Below, in pieces: positions 13,674-20,126 of a stretch of DNA of 22,026 nucleotides (its first letter is position 1; the number at the start of each line of letters is the position of its first letter). Origin of the DNA: JBHGBB01 sp041946755 (GTDB lineage: Bacteria > UBP4 > UBA4092 > JAOAEQ01); the NCBI GenBank assembly GCA_041946755.1, contig JBHGBB010000041.1, positions 1-22,026 of the forward strand. The letters run 5' to 3'. The position numbers and the translations under genes are program-made. Below the pieces are notes generated by a model. The model saw only the letters and a list, made by a program, of their open reading frames with translations. It had not been told where the DNA came from and searched no databases.

Positions 13674-14795
13674 TTATTTCAAATTCCCAATTTCGGTGAA
13701 TATATTCGGCATCGTGGTCATCCAGCTATAACAGAAAATAACTTCTCCTTTACATCCTATCTCGCGAGCGGCTTGAATCTGCAACGGTAACGCCGGATGA
13801 TTCGATCCGGCTAATCCGGCTAATCCCGGATATACCGGTACTTGACCGGACCCGGATTGCGATACGCTAATCTCTTTTTTTATCCCCTCTATCGAAGGAC
13901 TATAACACATCGGAGTTAGAAAATCTAAATATCGGGTTTCGCACCAGGTTGCCCAATCCTGTAACCGGCTATCAGTATATCGATGTTGATAATAGTCCGG
14001 GAAAACTGCCGCTGAAAGTTTTACCGGTTTCTTCGATTGTTTAACGGTTTTCGCTATTAACGCGACTAATTCGGTTACCTGCTGTTCCCGGAACATAGCC
14101 CAGGTCTGCCATTTATCCGGTTCTGTTTTCGAGTTAATCGATTTCGGGTCATAGCCATATCTCTTTTTAAATTTATCGATAGCATAAGGGTTATATCCGA
14201 ACTCGGTATTCCCGGCAGCATATCGGATATAATCGAGATTAATCCCATCAATCGGATATTTGGTGCAGAGCTCTTGAACCAATTCAATTATTTTCTGCCG
14301 GACCCCAGGGACTGAGGGATTAACCAAATAATGTTTCGATTCGAATCCTTCGGTGGTTTTGCCGTTAATATCCAAATCCAACCACTCCGGATGCTTATCT
14401 AAAACCGGGGTTTGCGGGAAATTAGTATCCGGAGTCGGCCGCCAATAGAATACTTCTATCCAGCAATGGACCTGGATATGCCGCTGATGCGCTTTTTTAA
14501 TAAACAGGTTTAATAAATCTTGTTTATCCAATTCCGGCCGTTCAGGGAAAACCGAACTGGGATAGATAGTATATCCATGGTAGAAAGTTTCGATAAACGC
14601 GGCGTTAAATTTCGCCCGAGAGATATCGTCGAGTATCCGGTCAATTTCCGGTTCATTATTCGGTAACCGAATCCAAATCCCGCGAAGTTCTTGAGTCGAT
14701 AATGCGGGATGAATCTGGGTTGTTCCATATAGACATCCGAATATTGAACTTAGAATTAACGTTAAACTTAACCAGGAGATTAATTTTCGTTTCAT
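13674..14795 (-). CDS. GHL10/DUF187-like glycosyl hydrolase, probable lipoprotein
   Basis: A 373-residue protein. The N-terminus is a signal peptide ending SSIFGC, a usable lipobox with Cys21, so it is likely lipid-anchored in the envelope. The TIM-barrel domain covers most of the rest: ELRGIWIRLPNNEPEID (36-52), FNAAFIETFYHGYTIYPS, HIQVHCWIEVFYWRP (106-120), KHYLVNPSVPGVRQKII, and PIDGINLDYIRY (181-192), the place of the acidic GHL10 hallmark. LSAAVFPDYY and DFLTPMCYSPSIEGI follow. It is shorter than the relative at 8798 and lacks the C-terminal beta module. LacI lies upstream and the permease downstream, all on one strand, suggesting a locally controlled glycan-use set. No Shine-Dalgarno. 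Confidence 0.85.
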   Translation of the reverse strand: MKRKLISWLSLTLILSSIFGCLYGTTQIHPALSTQELRGIWIRLPNNEPEIDRILDDISRAKFNAAFIETFYHGYTIYPSSVFPERPELDKQDLLNLFIKKAHQRHIQVHCWIEVFYWRPTPDTNFPQTPVLDKHPEWLDLDINGKTTEGFESKHYLVNPSVPGVRQKIIELVQELCTKYPIDGINLDYIRYAAGNTEFGYNPYAIDKFKKRYGYDPKSINSKTEPDKWQTWAMFREQQVTELVALIAKTVKQSKKPVKLSAAVFPDYYQHRYTDSRLQDWATWCETRYLDFLTPMCYSPSIEGIKKEISVSQSGSGQVPVYPGLAGLAGSNHPALPLQIQAAREIGCKGEVIFCYSWMTTMPNIFTEIGNLK

Positions 14796-14846
14796 ATTTA
14801 GTTTTTAATTTAATCTAATTGGGGTACTCTTTGAAGTATGTTTTTT

Positions 14847-14926
14847 ATCCAGTCTACTGTCTACTGACTACTGTCTACTGTTTTTTCTGACTTCTGACTT
14901 CTTACTTCTATCTTCTTATTTCTTTT
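14847..14926. repeat. Short tandem repeats of about 7 bp between GHL10 and lacI-type genes
   Basis: CTACTGT occurs as CTACTGT-CTACTGA-CTACTGT-CTACTGT, followed by degenerate heptads (CTGACTT, CTGACTT, CTTACTT, CTATCTT, CTTATTT). The second block runs into the 3' end of the repressor gene. Seven-base tandem repeats also appear in the cassette arm (GTTAGTC). Confidence 0.6.
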
Positions 14927-15923
14927 TCGCACCGCACGAATCGCGAATAATCAGTTTGGTTTCTAGAACAGTATTTTTAATCGGCTTCCCAGCGATGCGC
15001 TGGAATAGTTTCTCAGCCGCGCATGCACCCATCTGATATTTCGGTTGGGAAACGGTGGTTAACGGCACATCCATTAATTCCACGAAATTCAAATCGTCGG
15101 TACCGACAATAGCGATATCTTGCGGAATCTGCAGATTCGATTGCCGGATAACTCGCATCGCCCCGATTGCTGCGGTATCGCAAATCGCATAAATCGCAGT
15201 CGGTCGCGGATTCCGTTTCAATACTTTCGCCATAGCTTCCGCACCGGCATTAATCGTAAACCCACTTTGTACGATTTTATTCCCATCAGTAGATAATCCG
15301 AACTCTTTTAACGCTTTCTGGAATCCGGTCAACCGCTGCCGGCTTAACATCACATGGGGATTCCCGGCAAGGTGAACGATATTCCGATGCCCTAACTGCA
15401 ATAAATGTTTAGTAGCCATATACCCGATTTTCTCTTCTTGGACACTAATAAAATGCCCATTCGCTCCGGTTACCGGTGAGCCGAGATATATTACCGGTTT
15501 CTTATCCCGGGAAATAATTTCATCTAAATCGATTACATCGCTGCCGAAAACCGGGCTGATGATTAAACCATCGACTCCTTTACCCAGCAGTTGGTCGGTA
15601 TACTTAATCTCCCGGTCGGCATCGTTCTCTGAAGTGCAGAGGATAATACTATACCCTTCTTTTGCAGCAACTTCTTCTATCCCCTGAATTATTTCCGGAA
15701 AGAAAGACGACATAATATCCGGGACAATCAATCCGATTAAATAGGTCTTCTGATATACCAATCCCCGCGCCATAATATTCGGCCGGTAATTGAGTTGTTT
15801 AGCAATCTGCATCACTCGCTTTTTAGTCGGCTCGCTGATACGCGGGTCTTGATGGAACACGCGGGATACGGTGGTATGCGATACTTTCGCTTCCTTCGCA
15901 ATATGTTTGATCGTTACACGCAT
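14916..15923 (-). CDS. LacI-family transcriptional regulator
   Basis: A 335-residue protein of typical LacI/GalR length. The N-terminal helix-turn-helix and hinge are clear: TIKHIAKEAKVSHTTVSRVFHQ (4-25) then NYRPNIMARGL. The rest is a periplasmic-binding-protein-like sensor domain (YLIGLIVPDIMSSFFPEIIQGIE, GVDGLIISP, GHRNIVHLAGNP, RLTGFQKAL, DIAIVGTDDLNFVELMDVPLTTVSQP). It should repress sugar genes until a small ligand binds; the ligand is unknown. A TATAAA -10 (minus strand, 15944-15939) is about 16 nt before the ATG, and a 15-bp palindrome overlaps the matching -35 position, suggesting auto-repression. Likely targets are the GHL10 and permease genes downstream. Confidence 0.93.
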   Translation of the reverse strand: MRVTIKHIAKEAKVSHTTVSRVFHQDPRISEPTKKRVMQIAKQLNYRPNIMARGLVYQKTYLIGLIVPDIMSSFFPEIIQGIEEVAAKEGYSIILCTSENDADREIKYTDQLLGKGVDGLIISPVFGSDVIDLDEIISRDKKPVIYLGSPVTGANGHFISVQEEKIGYMATKHLLQLGHRNIVHLAGNPHVMLSRQRLTGFQKALKEFGLSTDGNKIVQSGFTINAGAEAMAKVLKRNPRPTAIYAICDTAAIGAMRVIRQSNLQIPQDIAIVGTDDLNFVELMDVPLTTVSQPKYQMGACAAEKLFQRIAGKPIKNTVLETKLIIRDSCGAKKK

Positions 15924-15958
15924 ATATGATTGTTCTCTTTTATACCCTTAAATTCAGG

Positions 15959-15973
15959 TTGGATTTAATCCAA
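15959..15973. promoter_or_regulatory. Candidate operator: 15-bp perfect palindrome before the LacI-type gene
   Basis: TTGGATTTAATCCAA is a perfect inverted repeat (TTGGAT-TTA-ATCCAA), 36-50 nt upstream of the repressor ATG, at the position of the -35 element relative to TATAAA at 15939-15944. It lacks the central CG of classic LacI operators, so binding by this repressor is an inference. Confidence 0.5.
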
Positions 15974-16003
15974 AATTATAACTTATTCTATCTATTTTAA
16001 CAA

Positions 16004-16606
16004 TCAACTTAGGGTCGGTTCGGATACTTGTTTCCGCTGCCGGATAAAATAGATTAACGGAATACTGACTACTGTGACTCCCATTTTTACCAGATATTGC
16101 CCGGTGATTAGCGGTATCACCGGCATAACGCCATAAAAAGCGATGCTGATAAATAGTATACTATCCACCAAAGTCGAAATGGTATTACTGATTAACACCC
16201 GGGCCCATTTATGTTTCCCGACCTTCATCCGCCACCAGGCGAAAACTTCGGTATCAATCAACGAACTGATTAGATATGCAGCTAAACTAGCGAAAACGAT
16301 CCGGGGGGTTGACCCGAGAACACTGCTAAACGCGGTGTTATTGGTATAGAAACTTGCCGGCGGTAGGTAGATGACAAATTGGGTATATGCAGCAAGTACC
16401 ATATTGGCTGCAAAAGCGGTATAGATCACCTGCTGCGCACCTTTTTTCCCGAATTTCTCGTTGATTAAATCGATCAGGGTAAAAGTTAGCGCATATATAA
16501 ACACCGCACCGGGAACGATGATGCTACCTAACGCAATCGGTTTCGATGCGGTAACGTTTGCCACCAACTCGCAAGCAATATAGAGTCCGATTAAGAATAT
16601 AGACAT
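16004..16606 (-). CDS. Queuosine precursor transporter (YhhQ/VUT family)
   Basis: A 200-residue membrane protein with about six helices: MSIFLIGLYIACELVANV, then IALGSIIVPGAVFIYALTFTLIDLINEKFG (the family signature), and later SSLIDTEVFAWWRMK and LISNTISTLVDSILFISIAFYG. The family imports queuosine precursors (preQ0/preQ1-type 7-deazaguanines) through the inner membrane for wobble-base modification. The frame is open back to 16732, but the extra 42 residues are the translation of a palindromic repeat, so I start at the ATG at 16606, with AAGG close upstream. mnmG, another wobble-modification gene, lies directly upstream. Confidence 0.9.
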   Translation of the reverse strand: MSIFLIGLYIACELVANVTASKPIALGSIIVPGAVFIYALTFTLIDLINEKFGKKGAQQVIYTAFAANMVLAAYTQFVIYLPPASFYTNNTAFSSVLGSTPRIVFASLAAYLISSLIDTEVFAWWRMKVGKHKWARVLISNTISTLVDSILFISIAFYGVMPVIPLITGQYLVKMGVTVVSIPLIYFIRQRKQVSEPTLS

Positions 16607-16653
16607 AACCTTATAACGACAAATCCGAATTTCGAATATCGAATATCGAAACG

Positions 16654-16735
16654 AGATTGCTTCGGTCGGATCGACCTCGCAATGACAAAAAGATATCCTG
16701 CTGTCATTGCGAGGAACGAAGTGACGAAGCAATCT
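16654..16735. repeat. Inverted repeat of the AGATTGCTTCG...CTCGCAATGACA type
   Basis: The left arm 16654-16687 and right arm 16702-16735 are each 34 nt. The outer 11 bases (AGATTGCTTCG) and inner 12 bases (CTCGCAATGACA) pair perfectly, with 11 diverged bases between and a 14-nt loop. It lies between mnmG and the transporter. The adjoining 16625-16650 holds TTTCGAATATCGAATATCG-type repeats as in the element at 8565-8750. It is probably transcribed as a hairpin. Confidence 0.75.
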
Positions 16736-16745
16736 AATATTGATT

Positions 16746-16775
16746 CTTTCGTTCCTCCGTTCTTTCGTTCTTCCG
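16746..16775. repeat. CGTTCCTC/CGTTCTTC short tandem repeat after mnmG
   Basis: CTTTCGTTCCTCCGTT-CTTTCGTTCTTCCGTT repeats an approximately 16-bp unit directly against the mnmG stop codon. No other content is seen here. Confidence 0.5.
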
Positions 16776-18701
16776 TTATTTCTTTTTTAATGTCTGCAGG
16801 TGGATTAGCAATACCGTAATATCGCTGGGGGAAACGCCGGCGATACGCGATGCTTGACCGACCGAAACCGGTCTGATTTTAGCTAATTTCTCTTGCGCTT
16901 CTTTACTCAGCCCAGATAATACCATATAATCCAAATCCGGTGGAATAGCTCTCTGTTCTAATTGCTGATATCGGGCAACCTGTTCTTCCTGCCGGTCGAT
17001 ATATCCCTGATACTTGGTAATAATCGTTACCTGTTCAGCTACTGATGCCGGGATATTCGCAGAGTTGGGGTCGAGTTGCGCTAACTCCGGATACCTGATT
17101 TCCGGCCGTTTTAATAACTGCTCTAGACTTATTACCTCCTGGTCCGTTTCACCTTCTGAATTTCGGATTTCGGATTTCTCCGCCTTTGGCGAGATCTCGC
17201 CCTTGGGCGGAGGATTTCGGATTTTAGTAAATGTCTTCTTTAGTCGGTCTTGTTCCTTATGTATCGCTGACCGATATTCATCAAACTCCTGATATTGCTC
17301 TTGAGGTATCAATCCAAACTTATACCCATAATTCATCAATCTTAAGTCTGCATTATCCTGCCGCAATAATAGCCGATATTCGGCTTGGGAAGTGAACATG
17401 CGATATGGCTCCCCGGTACCTTTCGTCACCAAATCATCAATTAAAACTCCGATATATGCTTGCGACCGGTCGAGAATAAACGGCGGCTCATTTCTTAGTT
17501 TTAATACCGCATTGATTCCGGCAACTAATCCTTGCGCCGCAGCTTCTTCATATCCGGAAGTACCGTTAATCTGCCCGGCGAAATAAAGGTTCTGAATTAA
17601 TTTAGTCTCTAAAGTAGGTAATAACTGGGTTGGGGGCGCGAAATCATATTCAATCGCATACCCCGGCCGCATGATTTCGACTTGTTCTAATCCCGGGATA
17701 GTTCTTAAATAAGCGATTTGGATATCTTCCGGCAAACTGGTAGATAACCCATTCGGATAAATCGAAACGGTGTTTCTGCCTTCCGGCTCTAGAAAAATCT
17801 GATGCCGGTCTCGGTCAGGGAACCGCATCACTTTATCTTCTATCGACGGGCAATATCGCGGTCCTCTTCCTTTAATCACTCCGCAATAGAGCGGCGACCG
17901 GTCGAGGTTATTCCGAATCAAATCATGGGTCTTTTCATTGGTAAAAGTTATATAACATGGGATTTGATCAACCTTAATTTCTTTGGTAGTAAACGAGAAT
18001 TTCGGGGGTGGTTCATCTCCATCCTGCCGAGTCAATCCGGAGAAATCGATAGTACGCGCATCTAACCGAGGGCACGTCCCGGTTTTTAATCTGGCTAACT
18101 CGAATCCGAACGACTTAAACGACTCCGATAATCCGATCGCCGGGAATTCACCGGCTCTCCCTGCAGGATAATGAACTAAACCGATATGGACCAATCCATT
18201 CAGAAATGTTCCGGTAGAGATTATCACCGCATCAGCTTCATATTCCCGACCGGTTTGCGTTCTAATTCCCCGAACCTGGTTATCTTCAACCAGCAGCGAC
18301 TCGACCATCGCCTGTTTAATCGTTAATCCCGGCTGCGATTGCAATACCCTGGTCATTTCTAACCGATATTCTTCTTTATCAGCTTGCGCTCTTGGCGCGC
18401 GGACTGCCGGCCCTTTGGTCATATTCAGCATCCGGAACTGGATTCCGGTCTTATCAGTTACTTTCCCCATTTCACCGCCAAGCGCATCGAGTTCCCGGAC
18501 TAAATGCCCTTTCGCCAACCCGCCGATTGCCGGATTGCAGGGCATTAATGCGATCGCATCCAGGTTAATGGTGAGTAATAGAGTATCGCACCCCATCCGG
18601 GCAGCCGCTAACGCTGATTCTACTCCAGCATGCCCTGCCCCGACCACAATAACCTGATATTTCTTCTGTTCAACGTTCTTATTCTGCTCTATACCATTCA
18701 T
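16776..18701 (-). CDS. mnmG: tRNA uridine-5-carboxymethylaminomethyl modification enzyme MnmG
   Basis: A 641-residue FAD enzyme. With MnmE it installs the cmnm5 group on U34 of tRNAs in the cytoplasm. The FAD-binding GAGHAG (21-26), MPCNPAIGGLAKGHLVRELDALGG signature, GTFLNG, GRGPRYCPSIEDK with the conserved Cys, and NGTSGYEEAAAQGLVAGINA are all present. The C-terminal tRNA/MnmE-contacting helical domain ends SGLSKEAQEKLAKIRPVSVGQASRIAGVSPSDITVLL. Between KKTFTK and EQLLKRPEI, residues about 492-515 (IRNPPPKGEISPKAEKSEIR and a little more) are encoded by a palindromic repeat of intergenic type. No Shine-Dalgarno precedes the ATG. ROK lies 121 nt upstream on the same strand. Confidence 0.96.
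   Translation of the reverse strand: MNGIEQNKNVEQKKYQVIVVGAGHAGVESALAAARMGCDTLLLTINLDAIALMPCNPAIGGLAKGHLVRELDALGGEMGKVTDKTGIQFRMLNMTKGPAVRAPRAQADKEEYRLEMTRVLQSQPGLTIKQAMVESLLVEDNQVRGIRTQTGREYEADAVIISTGTFLNGLVHIGLVHYPAGRAGEFPAIGLSESFKSFGFELARLKTGTCPRLDARTIDFSGLTRQDGDEPPPKFSFTTKEIKVDQIPCYITFTNEKTHDLIRNNLDRSPLYCGVIKGRGPRYCPSIEDKVMRFPDRDRHQIFLEPEGRNTVSIYPNGLSTSLPEDIQIAYLRTIPGLEQVEIMRPGYAIEYDFAPPTQLLPTLETKLIQNLYFAGQINGTSGYEEAAAQGLVAGINAVLKLRNEPPFILDRSQAYIGVLIDDLVTKGTGEPYRMFTSQAEYRLLLRQDNADLRLMNYGYKFGLIPQEQYQEFDEYRSAIHKEQDRLKKTFTKIRNPPPKGEISPKAEKSEIRNSEGETDQEVISLEQLLKRPEIRYPELAQLDPNSANIPASVAEQVTIITKYQGYIDRQEEQVARYQQLEQRAIPPDLDYMVLSGLSKEAQEKLAKIRPVSVGQASRIAGVSPSDITVLLIHLQTLKKK
17158..17226. repeat. 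Palindromic repeat read in frame inside mnmG
   Basis: GAATTTCGGATTTCGGATTT flanks on one side and AGGATTTCGGATTTTA on the other enclose a 35-nt palindromic core (17178-17212). The core has outer arms CTCCGCC/GGCGGAG and a perfect inner palindrome GGCGAGATCTCGCC. The flanks match the GAATTTCG/GGATTT text of the intergenic elements, and the core matches the TCCGCC-GGCGGA stem at 5899-5913. Confidence 0.75.
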
Positions 18702-18726
18702 ATAACATCAAAACTAACTAAAAAAA

Positions 18727-18825
18727 AATAACCGCTAAGCGCGCGATGTATATAGATAAGTTCGCAAAGAATATAACCATAACTATATTGCGTACTTTGC
18801 GCCTTCTTTGCGCTCTTTGCGGTTA
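18727..18825. repeat. CGCAAAGA-type short repeats after the ROK gene
   Basis: On the minus strand, directly from the ROK stop codon: TAACCGCAAAGAGCGCAAAG, then AAGGCGCAAAGTACGCAA, a degenerate 9-11 bp tandem repeat. A plus-oriented partial copy (TAACCGCTAAGCGCGC, then TTCGCAAAGAA) lies at about 18730-18770, so the gap can fold as an imperfect inverted repeat. The repeat supplies the stop codon of the ROK gene. Confidence 0.55.
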
Positions 18826-19818
18826 GCTTCTGAGTTCAATATATGCTATTCCAGCAGCCCCGATCGCGCCGGCTTGTTCACCGAGCGCAGCTTTAATAAT
18901 TTTAACTCGTTTCGCCGGCTGCGGGAACGCTCTTCGTTTAACTTCTTCCCGAATCGGGGTTAACAGATAATCCCCGGCATTCATTAATCCTCCGGAGAAA
19001 ACGATTATTTCCGGATTGAAGATATTCACCAAACTTGCGGCAGCGATCCCGATATATCTGCCGGTTTCCTGCATAATATCTTTCGCCAACTTATCGCCTT
19101 TCAATACCGCTTGATATATCATTTTTGCAGTAACCTGATTTAAATCGTTCCCGGCTAATTCACGTATCAGGCTTCTTCTCCCTAACCGCAACGCATCTAC
19201 TGCACGGTTTACCATACCGGTAGCTGAGGCAATCGCTTCCAAACACCCATTATTCCCGCAGTTGCATACCGGACCATTCGGGAATACCGACATATGCCCC
19301 AGTTCTCCGGCGGTATCATCCGGTCCCCGATATAGTTTCTTATCGATAATAATCCCGCCCCCGATACCGGTACCTAGAGTTAACATAATAAAATTCGAGA
19401 CCTGTTTACCGGACCCAACCCAGAATTCGCCATACGCGGCCGCGTTCGCATCATTCTCTAAGAATACCGGAATCCGGTTCTTAAACGATTTCTTAACCAA
19501 ATCGCGTAACGGGACATTTACCCAGCCATCGAGATTCGGGGCATCGAATATCACCCCGGTTTTAGTACTTAACGGTCCCGGGGCACCGATTCCAATCGAT
19601 ACAATATCATCAATACTAAGTTTCGATTTCGCTAGAGTCGCATAGACCATATCGGTAATCCGGTTAATTACCGCGGTTACCCCTTCTTTAACTTCACTCA
19701 AACATTTTATTGAACCGATAACCTTCCCTTTGGTATCAGTTACCACGGTTATAATCGTTGTCCCACCCAAATCGATTCCAACCAGATATTGCGGCTTTTT
19801 AGTTTTCTCTTTTTGCAT
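18823..19818 (-). CDS. ROK-family sugar kinase (glucokinase-like)
   Basis: A 331-residue protein. ROK enzymes phosphorylate glucose, fructose, N-acetylmannosamine or similar sugars with ATP in the cytoplasm. Motifs: phosphate-binding DLGGT (16-20), catalytic ENDAN (121-125), GTGIGGG (149-155), GELGH (171-175) and the zinc motif CNCGNNGCLE (185-194). There is no N-terminal DNA-binding domain, so it is a kinase and not a ROK repressor. Overall length and motifs fit bacterial glucokinase, but specificity is unproven. Upstream sequence is AT-rich with no Shine-Dalgarno and only weak promoter-like hexamers. It begins the leftward block and is divergent from the TIR-STAND gene. Confidence 0.92.
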   Translation of the reverse strand: MQKEKTKKPQYLVGIDLGGTTIITVVTDTKGKVIGSIKCLSEVKEGVTAVINRITDMVYATLAKSKLSIDDIVSIGIGAPGPLSTKTGVIFDAPNLDGWVNVPLRDLVKKSFKNRIPVFLENDANAAAYGEFWVGSGKQVSNFIMLTLGTGIGGGIIIDKKLYRGPDDTAGELGHMSVFPNGPVCNCGNNGCLEAIASATGMVNRAVDALRLGRRSLIRELAGNDLNQVTAKMIYQAVLKGDKLAKDIMQETGRYIGIAAASLVNIFNPEIIVFSGGLMNAGDYLLTPIREEVKRRAFPQPAKRVKIIKAALGEQAGAIGAAGIAYIELRS

Positions 19819-20126
19819 AGAATTTTAGATAGATTTGAACTACCGATATTAACCTCAGAATTTTAACCTAAAACCCTCGATTTTAGCTACTTTTAAAATT
19901 TAACAGATTAATTATATATACCTTATTATTTTAATTAAAAGTATTGATATTTATAGGGTTATTTTAACTTACCATAATTCGTTTTGCATTAATAATAAAG
20001 ATATTTACAATATTTGTTAGATAAAAAGATATTAAATACAAGTTTTTCCTTGACAGATATAGATACAATACCCTATACTCTCGTAATGAGTTTTAGTTAA
20101 ATAAAATATTAGGGAGCATATAAAAT
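19819..20126. other. AT-rich divergent intergenic region
   Basis: 308 nt between the ROK start and the TIR-STAND start. It is A/T-rich with no open frame of note, no strong GC hairpin and no clear repeat. The right end carries the promoter of the TIR-STAND gene (20050-20079). Signals for ROK on the minus strand are weak (TATCTA close to its ATG). Confidence 0.6.
20050..20079 (+). promoter_or_regulatory. Promoter of the TIR-NB-ARC-TPR gene
   Basis: A perfect TTGACA (20050-20055), an 18-nt spacer and TATACT (20074-20079, five of six to consensus). The expected start near 20086 gives a leader of about 40 nt. It ends in Shine-Dalgarno AGGGAG (20111-20116), 10 nt before the ATG at 20127. Confidence 0.7.

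Noticed and set aside
14847..14926. CRISPR array
   Set aside because: The heptads are contiguous with no unique spacers, and there are no cas genes.
16607..16732. N-terminal extension of the queuosine transporter
   Set aside because: Its residues are the translation of the 16654-16735 palindrome and flanking repeats, and the family N-terminus matches the ATG at 16606.
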